Below, in pieces: positions 1 through 13,948 of a DNA stretch of 64,000 nt. Under the pieces are notes generated by a model that was not told the DNA's origin, did not search any database, and saw only the letters and a list, made by a program, of their open reading frames with translations. Made by a program: the position numbers and the translations under genes. Each line of letters opens with the position of its first letter. Position 1 is the first letter of the stretch. Source of the stretch: Epiperipatus broadwayi (lineage: Eukaryota > Onychophora > Udeonychophora > Euonychophora > Peripatidae); the NCBI GenBank assembly GCA_028023455.1, contig JAQFVV010012423.1, positions 8,286,269 to 8,350,268 of the forward strand, given 5' to 3'.

Positions 1-379
1 CTAATTTTTCTAACCTCTAAATTTATGCAAATATTAGCAAATTTAATAATAAATTTACAATTTATAAATGAAATAATTTTAAAAAAAGATAATATTACAA
101 ACATACATATTTAATTTATTATTATTAATGTACGCTATATCTATATAAACGCTCCATATAAACCAAATTTTTAATCAGCCCCCCCCCGGTCAATGGTGTC
201 CCGTTTTACCAATGTTAAAATCTGGTCACTTTAATGTATACCACCTACATGTTATAAATATTAGTGTACAAAATCTTTCTAAGGGAAACAAACAAGGCAA
301 TGTAAATAAATAATTTTTAATATTAAAAAAAAAGAAAATACAGTTAAAAAAAGTAAATGCATTACAAAACATGTTATAA
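1..379. other. AT-rich flank downstream of the hAT transposase
   Basis: Non-coding sequence beyond the 3' end of the transposase ORF. It contains a run of nine C near 179-187 followed by a less AT-rich patch to about 240. Such C/G-rich patches often lie close to hAT termini, but I could not pair this one convincingly with a terminal inverted repeat on the other side, nor find an 8-bp target duplication. Confidence 0.4.
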
Positions 380-2884
380 TTATAATAATTTTATACTCCT
401 TGACTTCATATTAATAAACCTTGATATGATTGTATTTATTTCCAGTTCTGCACAAATATCATTTTCAATAGCAATTAATGCCAAATTAACAAGCCGTTTT
501 TGTGACATAGTTGTTCTCAAGTAAGTTTTAATTAATTTTAACTTAGAAAAAGAGCGTTCACCGCTTGCAACACTAACAGGTAATGTTAATAATATTCTTA
601 AAGCTATTGATAAGTTTGGCATAGATAAATTATTAGAAACTATAAAATTAAGTGTTTCGAAAGGGTTTTGAGAATTTAAAAAATCCTTTTGAAAAATATC
701 TCGAAAAGCACATAATTCGTCGAATAAATCTGTAGCATTAATATCTTTACTGTTATCAAATTTCAAAATATTTTCTAAATCTTTGCATTTTGCTTGTAAC
801 TCGCTCTTATTAATTTCTGATATTTTATATAGAAAATTGAAATTATTATAACATGCTTCGAGGAGTTCAAAGTGTTCTGTTAAAGAATTAATCGCTACAT
901 CTAAAAGTGTAAAAAACATGTTTATTTTAAATTTTTCTTCAGGTATTTGAGGTGTTTCGTCCTGATGCTCGTAATCAAATTAACGAGTTTTTTTCCGTTG
1001 TCGAACTTCTTTGGCAGTTTTAAATTCTTTCTCTCCATCAACCTCTTCGCTAAGTTCATCTGCAATTTTGAGAATGTTTTTGAAATTTGAATCTGATCGA
1101 TATTCTCGTAAAAATTTATTTAGATTTGCGATCGATTCTAAAGCAAGTGAAGCATTCATATTTACATTTTGGAGCATTTTACTGACAGGATTTATTCTAT
1201 TTAATATATCATGCCAAATTATTAAAGAACAAATAAATTTGTAATCCTTAAGGTTAGTGCAGAGTGATTGAGCTTCATGTTGAATTTCTCTATTAAAAGA
1301 TTCGTTGTTCATTATTTCATAGAGTGCATCATAAATTTCACCCAACTGATACCGTAGAGGCCGGATTGCATCAATTCTGCTTTCCCATCGTGTTTCTGAT
1401 GGTTGTTTTAGAGTTAAAGTTTTAATAAATTTTAAAAGGATTGACCACCGTTTATAAGATGATGAAAAAAAATTGTATATTTTTTGAACAATTGCAAAAA
1501 AACCAATTGTATCTACATTGACTTTGGCGGCATCGTTTATGATTAAGTTTAAAGAATGAGCAGCACATGGTACGTAAAATGCACGAGGGTTTTTGGTTAA
1601 AATCAAATTTTGAAGTCCAGCCTTTTTGCCTTTCATGTTGGCCCCATTATCATACCCTTGACCACGCATGTCTTCAATGGGAATCTTCCATTTTTCCAGT
1701 TGTTCAATTATTGTTGTACATAAACCTCGTCCAGTGGAATCTGTTATATCTATGAAACCTAAAAAGTTTTCTCTAATTTTAACCGTTCCATTATTACAAA
1801 AAACGAAGCGAATAATTATGGTCATTTGTTCAGTTTTACTTGCATCTGGTGTACAATCTAAAATAATAGAATAATATTTGGATTTCTTTATCGATAATAA
1901 AATTGTTTCCCTAATTGCTGTACTTAAAATTTCCAATAATTCATTTTGGCTATCTTTGCTCAAATAATGTACTCTATTGTTTTGATCTAGGGCCCTCTCA
2001 ACATGATTTTCCATAACGGGATCAAACTTCGCAAATAATTCAATTAATTTTAAAAAATTTCCGTTATTTTTTTCGTATAATTTATCAGATGATCCGCGAA
2101 ATGCTAAATTTTGACTACCAAGGAATTTGATAATTTCAATCAGCCGTTCCAAAACACTCCTCCAATGTTTCTTTTCCATTTCATATAAATTTTGAGATTG
2201 ACAATCAATAGTAATTTTGTTTTTTAATCTTTTCTCAAGTTCATTCCAATTCAATAAACTTTTCATGTGAGCCATACTAGTTTCATGTCTGTGTAAAGTT
2301 GTACTTAAATTTCTCCAATTATTGTATCCTTCTATGAGGCTAGATTCAGTAGATCCAAAAACTTTGCAACAAAAGCAAAACACAGAGTTCAAAATTTCGG
2401 AATAAATAAGCCATTTTCGAAAAACTACTTCTCCGTTTTCCATTTTTCTATTATAATATACATCAGAAAATTTACGGCCATGTACATCGTTCGGATATAT
2501 AATATCTTTCTTTTGAACAGGCCCCATTTCTACTAAAATAACACGTAGTTTGTCATCGATTTTATTCCATTCAGCTGGATCTTCTAAATTTGTACACATT
2601 TGATATGATATTGGCACAATGACTTTGTTGTCACTTAACTGTTTCTTACTAAAATCTTGTTCAATATTTTCAACAGTTCCCTGTGATCTAGATGATGTGC
2701 ACGGTTCTGGTTCTTGTTGAGTATAAGCTATTTCAGAAGCAGTTGATATTTTAAGATATTTATTAAGTGATCCACTTTGTTTTTTAATGTTTGCTATTTT
2801 TTCAGCTTGGCGTTTACGATTTTGTGCACCGGATAGTTTTTTCTTAGTTTTTGATTCCATATTACTTTTACTCATGAACGCCAC
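380..2884 (-). pseudogene. hAT-superfamily transposase, ZMYM1/DUF4371 type, one in-frame stop
   Basis: A single reading frame of about 835 codons on the minus strand encodes a hAT transposase, a nuclear cut-and-paste enzyme. Residues 1-35 are lysine/arginine rich and could be a nuclear localisation signal. Residues about 158-212 hold a TTF-type zinc finger (FCFCCKVF, then W190, HRHETSMAH). DUF4371 and the RNase H-like core follow, with candidate catalytic Asp343 (ILDCTPDAS) and Asp412 (GQGYDNGANM), and AAHSLNL at 441. The C-terminal hATC dimerisation region is intact around residue 775 (ASGERSFSKLKL). A TAA at 980-982 interrupts the frame after RQRKKTR. The downstream part from 979 to 380 stays in the same frame and reads straight on into the family sequence (FDYEHQDE), so this is one gene with one nonsense change, not two genes. 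No intron is visible. Terminal inverted repeats were not resolved. Confidence 0.93.
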
Positions 2885-3965
2885 TTTAAAATAATTTTCA
2901 AATGTAATAAATAAATAAATACGGACTCTAATTTATATATTTACATCATGTATCTTAATACTTAAGATTATATATCGCTAATTTAGATGTCCAACACAAA
3001 TTACTTCTTGCGCCAAAATACAAAACTCTATACGCGGAGGGGAAGAAGTTGTTTAACTTGTTTACCTAAAAAAGGCAGCTAATAAATTGGAAATATTCAG
3101 CCATTGACATTAAAAATGGTCAGGTTTTAAAATAACTCAAGTGTCCAGTTTTTTACGCTTGATTGAACATTTTAGTTTTACCATTGGCAAGATTTTCTTT
3201 TGTTATCATATATTTTTCTAATTAACACAGGTGGCCTGCCAGGCCTGATTTGCGATTTCAATAGAAAATTTCCTGGGATTATAATTATTGTTTACAAGTT
3301 CTTACTAAGATTTTAAAATTTGCGATAAACATCATAAGCAAACGTATGTAATTAATTTGCAAACCTAATTAGTATGCAGAAAAAATAGACTTTTGACAAC
3401 GATTAAAATATATAAAATAAAAAGTAAACTGAAAATTATATTAAGTTTACTGGAATTATACCTATAATATATATTACATACACGTTCGAATATTTATATC
3501 AAATTATTATTTAAATAAAAAATTAGAAAATGTTTTATTTTGCAATATTATAATCGTTTCTTACGATTTCAAAATTATGTACATGATCTAATATATATAT
3601 ATACGCATATACATACATAAGTTCTAATTTATAATACTTTTAGTGTGTGTTTATTTATATATTTGCTAGCAGAAAGTTACTTATAGTTTACTATAAGCAG
3701 TACTATATATATATAAACATTACAATATGAAATTTGTAATATAATAAACTTTATGTTTAGTTTATTGTTCATGATAAATAATAGATTTGATTGTTTTATA
3801 TTTTTAATATTAAGCAGAGCTTGTGTGCAGGCCTGCTTGTGTGTGTCATTTAATAAGATATAATATGACTTCATATGATTTTCAATAATCTACTCTCAAT
3901 AATTTTTGTAAATAAACATTTGAGAATAATATTCTTCAAATGTGAGTATTTTTGTTAGTAGAGTT
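2885..3965. other. AT-rich non-coding interval, 5' side of the hAT element
   Basis: No coding potential seen. The part from about 3000 to 3260 is slightly less AT rich (it includes a CAGGTGGCCTGCCAGGCCTG stretch at 3229) and may contain the hAT 5' terminus. Beyond that the sequence is simple AT-rich DNA with short TA runs around 3590-3610 and 3705-3715. Confidence 0.4.
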
Positions 3966-4096
3966 TTAATTTCTCAGGGATGGCGCCTTCTTTTTCAGAT
4001 GCTAATCTCTCAGTGATGGCGCCTCCTTCTGCCAGCGCCCGCATGCCTAGCATGCGTTGCATGCCCGCTTCCGCCGGCCCTGGAGGAAACATTATA
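3966..4096. other. Isolated GC-rich island with an internal direct repeat
   Basis: About 130 bp of conspicuously GC-rich sequence in an otherwise AT-rich region. Two near copies of a ~20 bp segment (TCTCAGGGATGGCGCC at 3973 and TCTCAGTGATGGCGCC at 4009) are followed by several GCATGC-type palindromic hexamers and CCGCCGGCCC. A 65-codon ORF reads through it (3980-4174), but its composition (Ala, Ser, Met, Pro) follows the base composition and it resembles nothing I recognise. It could be the terminus of an unrecognised element or a piece of transferred DNA. Confidence 0.5.
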
Positions 4097-4264
4097 TTAC
4101 GGCTGAAATATGATTACTCATCCAATCAATCCAGATTAACAAATAAATTTTACTTTATAGCCAATAGTAACTAGATATCTATTTTCTGACCAGTGTTAGA
4201 TGGATTACCTCAATCAGTTATTATCTAAAAGTAAAAAATGATTGATTTATTGCTAAAAAATTCA

Positions 4265-4500
4265 TAAGTTGACTTCTGGAGCTGTGATCCATTGTCACGA
4301 ATTCTGAGTTTGCTACTCTATTTGTGCATTAATCCATGCAAAAAGACTAATTTTGAAATAGCTTATAGATCAAGAGTTCATAAGATGTGTGAGCACCAGA
4401 AATGAGAGAGTTGAGTTGTTATCCATTATAACGGGACAGCCTATTTGATAGCCTTAGTTGAGGCATCAAATATAACGGAACAGCATTTAATCATCCCAGT
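4265..4500. repeat. Dispersed repeat, family shared with 28.9 kb
   Basis: Contains the phrases CTGGAGCTGTGATCCATTG and GTTCATAAGATGTGTGAGCACC, which recur in altered order and form near 28895-29000 (GTTCATAAGAAGTTCGAGCACC; CTGGAGCCATGATCCATG). The 3' part holds two copies of a TATAACGGRACAGC motif (4428 and 4470) around a small inverted repeat (GCCTTAGTTGAGGC). No coding capacity. Probably a short non-autonomous element; boundaries are approximate. Confidence 0.45.
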
Positions 4501-7500
4501 TGATGTATTAATTGTAATATAATCAATTATATTTAATGTTTAGAAATCATTAACTTAATGCTTCATAGTTAGGTTCGCCAAATATAACAGAATGGATTAT
4601 ATTTAAAATATAAGTTGGTCTTGTTAAATATAAAGAGATGATTAAATTCCTTAGAAAGAGGATACGCATTTCACTACAATCGGACTTTGGGTCTTCAAGT
4701 AGAATGCTAGAAATGAATCGATGAAATACCAAGTCCATGATTATATATACCTCTATTATGCTAGCTCATTAATCTTTAAATAAGTTTAATTACAATTTAG
4801 ACCAGGACATCCATCTTTCATCCCTCTTTCAGTCACCATTATGCCACGATATTTAAACTCACGGAGAATTTGCAATCAGCTCTTTTCAGGAATAATTTCA
4901 AAAACAAGTTATTTCATATGCCTCTATATAAGCATTAATTATAACTATTATTCATATGACATTTATAATACTAGCATATATATAATATAATTCAATAATG
5001 ATTAGACAAAGAGATCACGTTAACAAATCAATATTTAATAAACAATAAAAAAATATAATAGAATAGATAATAAAATATTAATAAATAAATACGGATGAAT
5101 TTTATCATTTTAAAAGAATATTAATAAATGATATTTTTTCATTTAATACCCTATGATAAAACTCAATACTATAATAAACTTTCAAAAATTAAAGAAAATA
5201 GCTTAAATTAACAGATATATAAAAACAATATCTGGGTTCAAAAATTAATAATTTATGTAACTTATTAATTTATTTACCGTTCTTATTTATATGCTTCACA
5301 ATTACCCATATATAAGTATTATTTGCCATTGTATAACTTATATATTATATGTATTTTTAATAATTAAAAATACATTAAACGTTTACAATATTACGTAGTA
5401 AACACAATACAATCCTGTTTAAGATATCTGTCAAATAATAACTATTTTTTATATCCCTCATCTAATTTAATGAATTATGTTAAGCTTTCAATTAATTATA
5501 TTTAATAATAAATATAATTTTCCTTTTAAGATATATATGATGCGATGCCAAATTTGAAATAAAGATAATAATAATAATAATAATAAACATATTAAAATAA
5601 TATAAGCATTATTATAATATATGTAAATAAATAATAAAGGAAACTTAGTTATAAGTGAGTTGAGAGTAGATATTGAAGTCTATAGTTCATCATCCCAATG
5701 AAGATCTCTTACGAAGCATATCACCAATCCATTTGTACAATGATGATTCCATTTATCCTTAAACGATAAACTGTTAATAACATCCAATGACCGGATTAAT
5801 GTGAAATAAAATAAATATTCTTCGAATGTAGATGTTCTTAATCTTCATTTCTCTATTATCACTAGACGTTCTATATATTCAATATTTCAAAATATTTTAA
5901 AATAGCATGCAAGGTTGGTTTCGAAACCTTTTACGATATAATGAGTGTACTACTCAGTGCACATTGTTTTATCCTTAATATATATAATTATCTTAAATTT
6001 ATATATATCCGAAGAATAATGGAAGAGTTAAAACAACGTAGTTTCAAAACTTAAACAGACGTTCTTTTCCTTTATATTGCTATTCCTTTAAGATTAAGTA
6101 GAAAATTAAATATATTTTCCTTGCAGACTTTGAATCCACAAATTATTTTAATTTGAAAAAGTTAATACTTAAATTCCAATCGCTAAATAGTAGTATTGAT
6201 AAAAGAAAAATGATATTTTTAAAGAGAAAAGATTTTCTTTTTCTTTCCTTGTTTTCTTTATTTTTCAGAGCACGAACGAATCTGCTCGTGTGTTATATAA
6301 GTTCATGTTTAATTCAACTATCAATTGTTCCACTGACATTAAGATTTAATAATAAAATAAAAAAAAAATATAAGTATTTATTCTTAACTTCAAATCTGGC
6401 ATTTTACTCAAAAGCTTAAGGTATATTTTATTTAAAACTTAAATGTATATATAAATAGTACATATATGTTACATAATAAAATAGTCAAATAAAAATTTAT
6501 ATTTATAAATAATTTCACAAGAGATAAAACACGCTAGACTAATAATAACAACTGTAAGTTACTATTATACCATGAACCTTAAACTTCAGACCTAGCCATT
6601 GGACCATTGCACAAAATGAGGATGGATTGTAGATATGAGTGAATAACTTGAAAAAATAAAATTTAAGTCTAAGATCTGATAAAATTTCAAAGGTACACAT
6701 GGAATGCATTCCACCCCTAGATCATGAACAGAATAAAATAAATACATAGTCATTATACCACAAGTAAACTTACAGAAGTTGTTTGATTAGCAGTGATGTG
6801 AAGTTATTGCAAATATAATTAAAGTTATCAATACTTGGCAAGCCTATTGTTTGATCAAAAAAATTAATATCATCTAATAAAAGAGATTTAGACATTCAAA
6901 AAATTATTTTACTTCAATTATCTTAATAATTTATAGTTATCTATTGGATTATTTCTATAATCTACTTGAATTGTTAAATGTTTTTTTAAAACATTCATAC
7001 TTTTGTAAATATATTCAACTGATAATAAAATCACAGAGATTAGTATAGAAGTAAAGTTTTGAGTTTTCCATGCTAATCTATATGTTAGTATTAATAGCTG
7101 AATGTATTAAAAAAATTATAGAGTTTGAATTTTTCTTAAAAATTTAACAATTCATCTAGATGGTGAAAATACTCTTAACTTATAATACTATAAGTAAAAA
7201 TACTATCATCAAAAATTTTAAGACAATATTATCTTAAGAATATGTAATGAACTCATTAAACTTTGTGATTCTGTTTTAAAATTGAAATTATAGACAAAAA
7301 TTGAAATTATAGAAAAAAATAGTTTTAATGGCCAACTTCCACCAATGGCAATTCAAATAATATTATTTGATCCTACTACTTTAATGCTTAGTTACTTATC
7401 TTGTCTATTGGAAGAGAATTTACACAATATACTTAATTAAAATAAAAATTTTCAGAAAATAAGATGAATTAATAACCGAATATTACACAAATAGTACATC

Positions 7501-9780
7501 TTTTAAATTCTTAATAATTGTTATTATGCTAATTATTATGCAAAGTTCATTTGATTCTCAAAAGTTTCTCTTCTACAAAATTAAAATGAAATTGATAATA
7601 AATTATAGAGTCTAAGCAAAATTCATAGATAGATGTAGTCAGAAAATATGTAAACAAATGACTTGTTTTCTAAAATTAAAAAACAACAACAATAACATAA
7701 ACAGAAATATAAAAAAGCAAAAAACTGGAAGTAGAATAATACAATGTTTACAATTTATAAAGATTCAAAAAGAAAGATTGCAAAAAAAAGTTTTAAGTTA
7801 CTATTTTTAGACTGAATAGCATTAGAAATTTTATTTTTATGAGCAGTACTAAAATTTATGACAATATTTATTTTTAAATTTGTTTATGAGCAATTTGATT
7901 TTGAATGAGTATAAGTGACTTAAGAAATATTCCTTTTGAAGAAGTTTGCAAATAAAATATAGTTTATAGAAATATTGTATTCAAAGCTGGTCTTGATGTT
8001 GCAAATACTCTGGGAAAACTAATCTTAAGCATTCTTTGAAATATATTTTACCTTTTTTTAATAATGATTTAAAAAGTGAAAACATTAAATTCTAGCAAAA
8101 TATTATCATCAGATAAAGTACAATACTCAAATGTAACAGCCCATAGTCGATATTTCTATAAAATAAATACTCTTATTTAAGAAAGTATTTATTCTAAAAT
8201 TTTCTCTCAATTTCATTTCCTTTTTTCATTTGCAGCCAGAAGATTCTATTGACAGAGACAAATGAGAGCTATCCTTTAGCATATGTCATTCTTGGTTTTG
8301 ATCAGACCCTGAATGTATAAATATTGTTGTCAACATCTTTAAAACATAAGGTACTGTAATATGATATAAATATTTCTCTTTGGTTAAAATAAGTTTCTGC
8401 ACATTTTTTCTCTTAAAGAGTCTGGTTGGCCAATATATAATAAAATAAAATACTTTTATTACTATAGTATACTCATCTATTTCTTATTTTCTATTATTAA
8501 ATCATTTTTTAACACTGATACATTTTTTGCTTATTCTATTTTAATGAAATCTGTTTCATTAATTTCAATATTCTATCTTCATAATCACAATTCTTGTTAT
8601 AAAGACCTAAACAAAAACATTTAACTTTTATATTTTCTTTAATTTTATATTTCTCCCATTCTCCATATAATTTATCCTGATCTTTTTCTAACAACTTAGA
8701 AAAAATTCTGAATATACACAACAATGTATATATTACATCTACACTCTAAATTATTATTCCATTTTTTGCTCTTTTTCTTTAGTACTCAAATCTGTTTTTG
8801 TAGTAAATAACAGTAAATTTTCTCTCTAGGGCTATCACACAACCATATATATATTTTAGAATTAAGGAAAAACTTAAATAGTATAAATGCTGTATAATAT
8901 TGATAAGATTTTAAAAACTCTATTAAAGTAAAATTGAGAGCTATAATTATATTAAAAAAACTATGTTAATGTGCTAAAATTATAAAGTAAAAGCTAAATA
9001 TTATGATTTTTGTATGGTTAGGAAAGCTGGCCATAATGAAATAATATAAGTAAAAGTCCTATTAAATAAAGTGCTAAAAGTTAATTTTAAAATAATGGTT
9101 TAAAATTAAATAAGATAATATATTTTAAATAAAAATTAGATTTAATATTTATATTATAAATTATTTATTAAAAGTATAATATTTTGTGGTAGACAAGGGT
9201 ATTTAATTTGTTATTGTTTAAATAATTTCAAAAATTTATTATTCCAAATTCTATTATTATATTTTTTTATTATTTTTCTTTAATATAATATTTTTGTAAT
9301 TAAATATTTAATTCTGTTTTCAGACAATAATTATAAAAAATTGATATATATTGTCTGGGTTTTAAGTCATGTGACCAGCAAATACACACACTTTTGTGCT
9401 TACAAGGTTTTTAAAAATAAGTTTCAAAATTACTTTTAGAATTGTTTAAAAATTAAAACATTTGTATGTCATAAAAGTAAATGTTAGGAAATTTATTTAA
9501 TTGAATAGTTTTAAAATAAGTGTAGTAAGTAAAGTTAAATTTTAAAAATAGATACATTAAAATTAAATATTGGATAAATTAATAAAATATTATTTAAAAA
9601 ATGTTATTTTAGAGTGTTTAATTTGTTTAAATAAAAATTGTAAATTATTTTAGAATTAAATTTTATAATAATGGTTAATATTGTAATATAAATATGAATC
9701 ATAGATTTTATTTCAAAATTTTAATAACCTAAACTTAACAGATATGTAAATTAGATGACAAGTTGAAGATTAAATAACCA
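4501..9780. other. AT-rich interval with no recognisable gene
   Basis: Long tract of A/T-dominated sequence with only short, compositionally random ORFs. It includes a short (ATA)n run at about 5568-5587 and A-rich stretches around 7680-7800. I recognise no domain, tRNA or mobile-element terminus here. Confidence 0.6.
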
Positions 9781-12700
9781 ATCACATTGTAAATTCAATC
9801 TGGTATAAAAGTAGATGCTCTCATTTTTTTGCTTGCTTAATAACTTAATAACTTGCTTAATTACTTATTAATAACTTAATATTATCAATATTATTATCAT
9901 ATATCAACATCAGAATATTACTTAGTCTATTACTTAATGTTATTATTTTTAAAAAAAATTTTTTTGAAGGATTAAATTAAAAAATTCTCTACTGGTTATT
10001 TTTATTGAAGCTTAAGCCAACTTCTTGGTAAAATATGGATTTAATACCAAAGATAATCTATTCAAAAGAATTAATGATAAAAGTACAGCTGATAAAGGAA
10101 AGTATAATTTTAAAAATATTATGAAAATTTTATATAATTATTTGTTTTTAATACTTTGTATATTTGCAAGAATGTTGAGCAGAAATGTTTTTCAATGGGC
10201 TAGCAATTTTATGCATTCTATTTTAAAGATAAATAACTTTATTTGGAGAACAAAAAGTTATATGAAAAAAAACTTAAATTTTAATATTTTGAAAAAGTTG
10301 AAAATGAATTTAATATTGAATTTAGAATAAAAAGATACTATTTATGCTTACATTAGTAACTATGTATATTTTTTTAAAAAAAGAAGTTGCAGTGAATATT
10401 TTTAAAAAATATTGACTTAAAAAAAGTTTATTACAAATCTCTCTTGGAAAATGATTAAAAAGAGAAACTGACATTATTACAAGTATAATTTTTTATGACA
10501 TGTTGTTATTAAAAAAATACCATAAATTATTGGAGTAATATAAAGCTGGTTTTTAAAAAATTATTCATCAGAAAAGAAATAAATGGGTAATTTAAAAATA
10601 TCCTGAATGAAAATATACCTTATAAATGATTATTTATCTGCGTTACTATAAACTGATATTTGAATGGAATATCAAAAATTTGTATTTTCCATAAAAAATA
10701 TGTGTGGATCTATAAGAGTCGAGACTGATGCATCTAAAGCCCATAGGATCCAAGTGAATGGTAAAAACTCCGGAGATTATTATTTATAATTTTTTTTCAA
10801 AAAATCACTTTAATAATTGTTATCCTGGAAAGCTACAGATAGGACTGTATTTTTAAAGGATTTTCATAACAGGATGAATAGATAATTTTCAAAAATTATT
10901 TGGATTTAAAAGTGGACTTCATTTTTTTTTATTCATGAGTAACCATGCCAGGGAGAAGAGAAAGTTTTTGTTCTAAAGCTTTTGGATGGTAGTGTTGCTA
11001 AGCAACAAGCATCAGGGGAACTTCTATGAAAATATTAGAAGGAAGAAAAATAAACTTTATGGAGAGAAGAAAGAGTGGGAGTTTAGTAACTATAGTTTTT
11101 ATTATCATTTCTTATACTAATTGTAATATTAAATTTTATTAGTGTTAGGGTAGGAAAAATTACACTTATATATTTTTATTTAATCTAACATAATTAATAT
11201 TTTAAAGAATATTTTAATACTTTGTAAAGTTTTTTCATAAACATTTTTTTAAGGTGTGATAGTGTTATATTGAATGACTGTTATTATTAATTAATGTTTT
11301 TTTATTTGAAATATTGGATCAGAAAACATCTATAATAATGACTGACAAGAGTAGTGTCATTAGGTAAATCTTATAAAATATATTAATTTTATATGATGTA
11401 TATTTTATTATTTTTTAGAATTGCTTGGAATGGTATGAACATGTGTGTGTTAATTACACATAAAACTTTGTTATTATTCTAAAGATATAAGCCATGATTT
11501 TTTAGAAAGACATGTATACATTTTATTTTATATTACTAATGTAATATAATTCATTGATACTCATAATTTTTATATGATTCTTTAATGGATGAATCCTATT
11601 TTTGGAAATATTTTAAATATTGATTTTAATATCTTAAAACAAAATCATTTGTATTTTTATTGTTGAGTTTTAAAAGTGAATAAACCTTTTCTTGTAGTAG
11701 TTTTGGATTGTTAAAGTCATATACAAATTTTGTTTATTATTTGGAGTAATGCTAGTAATTTTTGTGATGTAGGTTGTTAAATCTATTGTGAAGTTTTAAT
11801 TGATAGTCACTTAGGGATTATGTAAAGAAACCTTTGGGTGCTTATATGTAGGATCTATGGAGAAAATAGGAAAGTAACCTATATTGTTATCTTAGTTGTT
11901 TATGCAAGTACAGATAATGTAGCCCTATGTCTTGTACATATTTTCCATGGACAGTGTTTTTCTTGATTTTTTTGTATTTTAAAATGTTCGAATGAGTGCT
12001 GAATAAATAGCTTGGACATTATTATTATATTTGAGATTATTAGACAGAGAAGTCATACCTCTTCATTCACACTATATCCGTGTCAATTATCCCATATATT
12101 TTGATACTATTGAATCTTTACTCTAGTTAGTTCTTTATGCCTTCGCATCATATCGCTATCTTAATTTCAATAGTTATTGCATCGTATAGCATTGTATTTT
12201 ATGAAAGAAAATAATAGATAATTTTGAATTGTAGTATCGTTATTTTGAAAGAAGATGAGATAGGTTTTTCTTGCTTTTGGTTTTATGTTAAAGTCAAATA
12301 CAAATGAGATTGAAAGTAAATGCTAACAGTAATAATAAAAAATCATAGATATTTTTCGTATTTTATTAAACTATTTTTAAAAAATATATAAGAGAATAAA
12401 TTATTCACAAGATTTTGAATAATTTTTGATATTTTGATTATACATGGTAATGCATATTTTTAAAGAATAGAACATCCAGAATGAACAACATAAAATAGAA
12501 TGAATGCTTATATTTTTGTGAATATTATTTTATATTATAAACATACATGAAACACACACATAATGATTTTTATTTAGAGAGTAGTACCAAGCAAAAATAT
12601 GTAAAAGAATACCAGTAATATTATTTTATTAAAGTCAATTTTATTTATCGAATGAACCAAGTAAAAGCATTTCAAAATCATCAGCACTATTATATTAGCT

Positions 12701-13395
12701 AAATTTGATTGATTTATTGTAAAAAATATTTGAACATATTTTAAAGATGGATATTATTTAAGTATTTATATATTATATTTTTTCGTGTACTTTTATAAAA
12801 ACCATATGTTTTAGCTATGTTAATTAATGATTTTTTTTATATTAAACTATAAGAGTATTCTTAAATTGGTATTATATTTTAAATAAAGGTACCATAAACG
12901 TATATAAGTCGGAGTAAAGGCTTATTTATTTGTTGATTTATTATTTTTTAATATGGAAGTATGTAACTTAATATTATTTTCATTAGCTTGATATTTGTTA
13001 GGTTTTATTAAAGACGAATGTAAATCGTGTATATAGTTTTTGTTAAATGTATAGGAAAATAAAATTTGTTAAAATTGTTTTTATAAAACTTTGTGTTATG
13101 TTGATTTATTCACCATCACAAATACATGATTGACAGATACCAAAATAAGCATAATATTTGCACAGTATAGATATAATTATTTATTTTAAGAAATTACAAT
13201 GATTCAAATTATAGTGTACTTGAGAAATGTTCTTTTGCATTAATATTATTATTATGGTCATAATTAATTGCACAATTTATTGCATAGACTTTTAACGTTG
13301 TTTGTTGCCACATATTCTCAGATTATACCACGTATTTTATTTAAGATGCCATATGAGAACTAAAATATTATATTGTAATTATTATTATTATTATT
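9781..13395. other. AT-rich interval with no recognisable gene
   Basis: Near 9840-9900 there is a local degenerate tandem repeat of the phrase ACTTGCTTAATAACTTAATA. The ORF 10025-10330 (101 codons) is rich in Lys, Asn, Ile and Leu, as expected from base composition, and shows no domain. A slightly more GC-balanced patch at 10960-11040 contains the short palindrome GTTGCTAAGCAAC. Nothing else recognised. Confidence 0.55.
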
Positions 13396-13399
13396 GTTG

Positions 13400-13612
<213 letters not shown>

Positions 13613-13870
13613 GTTTCAAAGAAAAGAACTTTATTGATAACCATAGAGTTACATTTGCTATAAGACACTTCGTATACATATATTTACATTGCTAGTGAGT
13701 AAACCAAGTTTAAGTTGGTATCTGTGATGTACAAAAAAGGGAACTTAACTTAGGAGGGAAAGATATTTAAACATTGTTAGGGGGGGTGAAAATACATATG
13801 TATACGTTACATTTATGAGTGCTGCTTGCTGTAATCATAGTTCTCCAAAGTCTTGGGTTATCATTGTTCA

Positions 13871-13872
<2 letters not shown>
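13613..13872 (-). mobile_element. 5'-truncated LINE 3' end, minus strand, with (TAA)n tail
   Basis: On the minus strand the fragment ends in CAATAAAGTT...TTTGAAACA immediately before the (AAT)n array. The same terminal layout occurs at 19240 and a variant at 17499 and 18179. At its 5' end the minus strand encodes NDNPRLWRTMITASSTH, which resembles a LINE ORF2 C-terminus of the 'xxWRxMI' kind, before stop codons. It is bounded by ATT arrays on both sides. Assignment to a LINE rests on the shared 3' architecture and this short peptide. Confidence 0.65.

Positions 13873-13948
<76 letters not shown>
13873..13948. repeat. (TTA)n microsatellite, ~76 bp
   Basis: Pure TTA array between the minus-strand LINE fragment and the plus-strand jockey-like LINE. 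It may be one half of an ATT array into which the latter inserted; the other half would be 17231-17353. Confidence 0.95.

Noticed and set aside
1011-1874. Plus-strand ORFs overlapping the hAT transposase
   Set aside because: They lie antisense to a well-supported transposase frame and have no recognisable domains.
10025-10330. 101-codon ORF as a host gene
   Set aside because: Residue composition matches random AT-rich translation; no motif.
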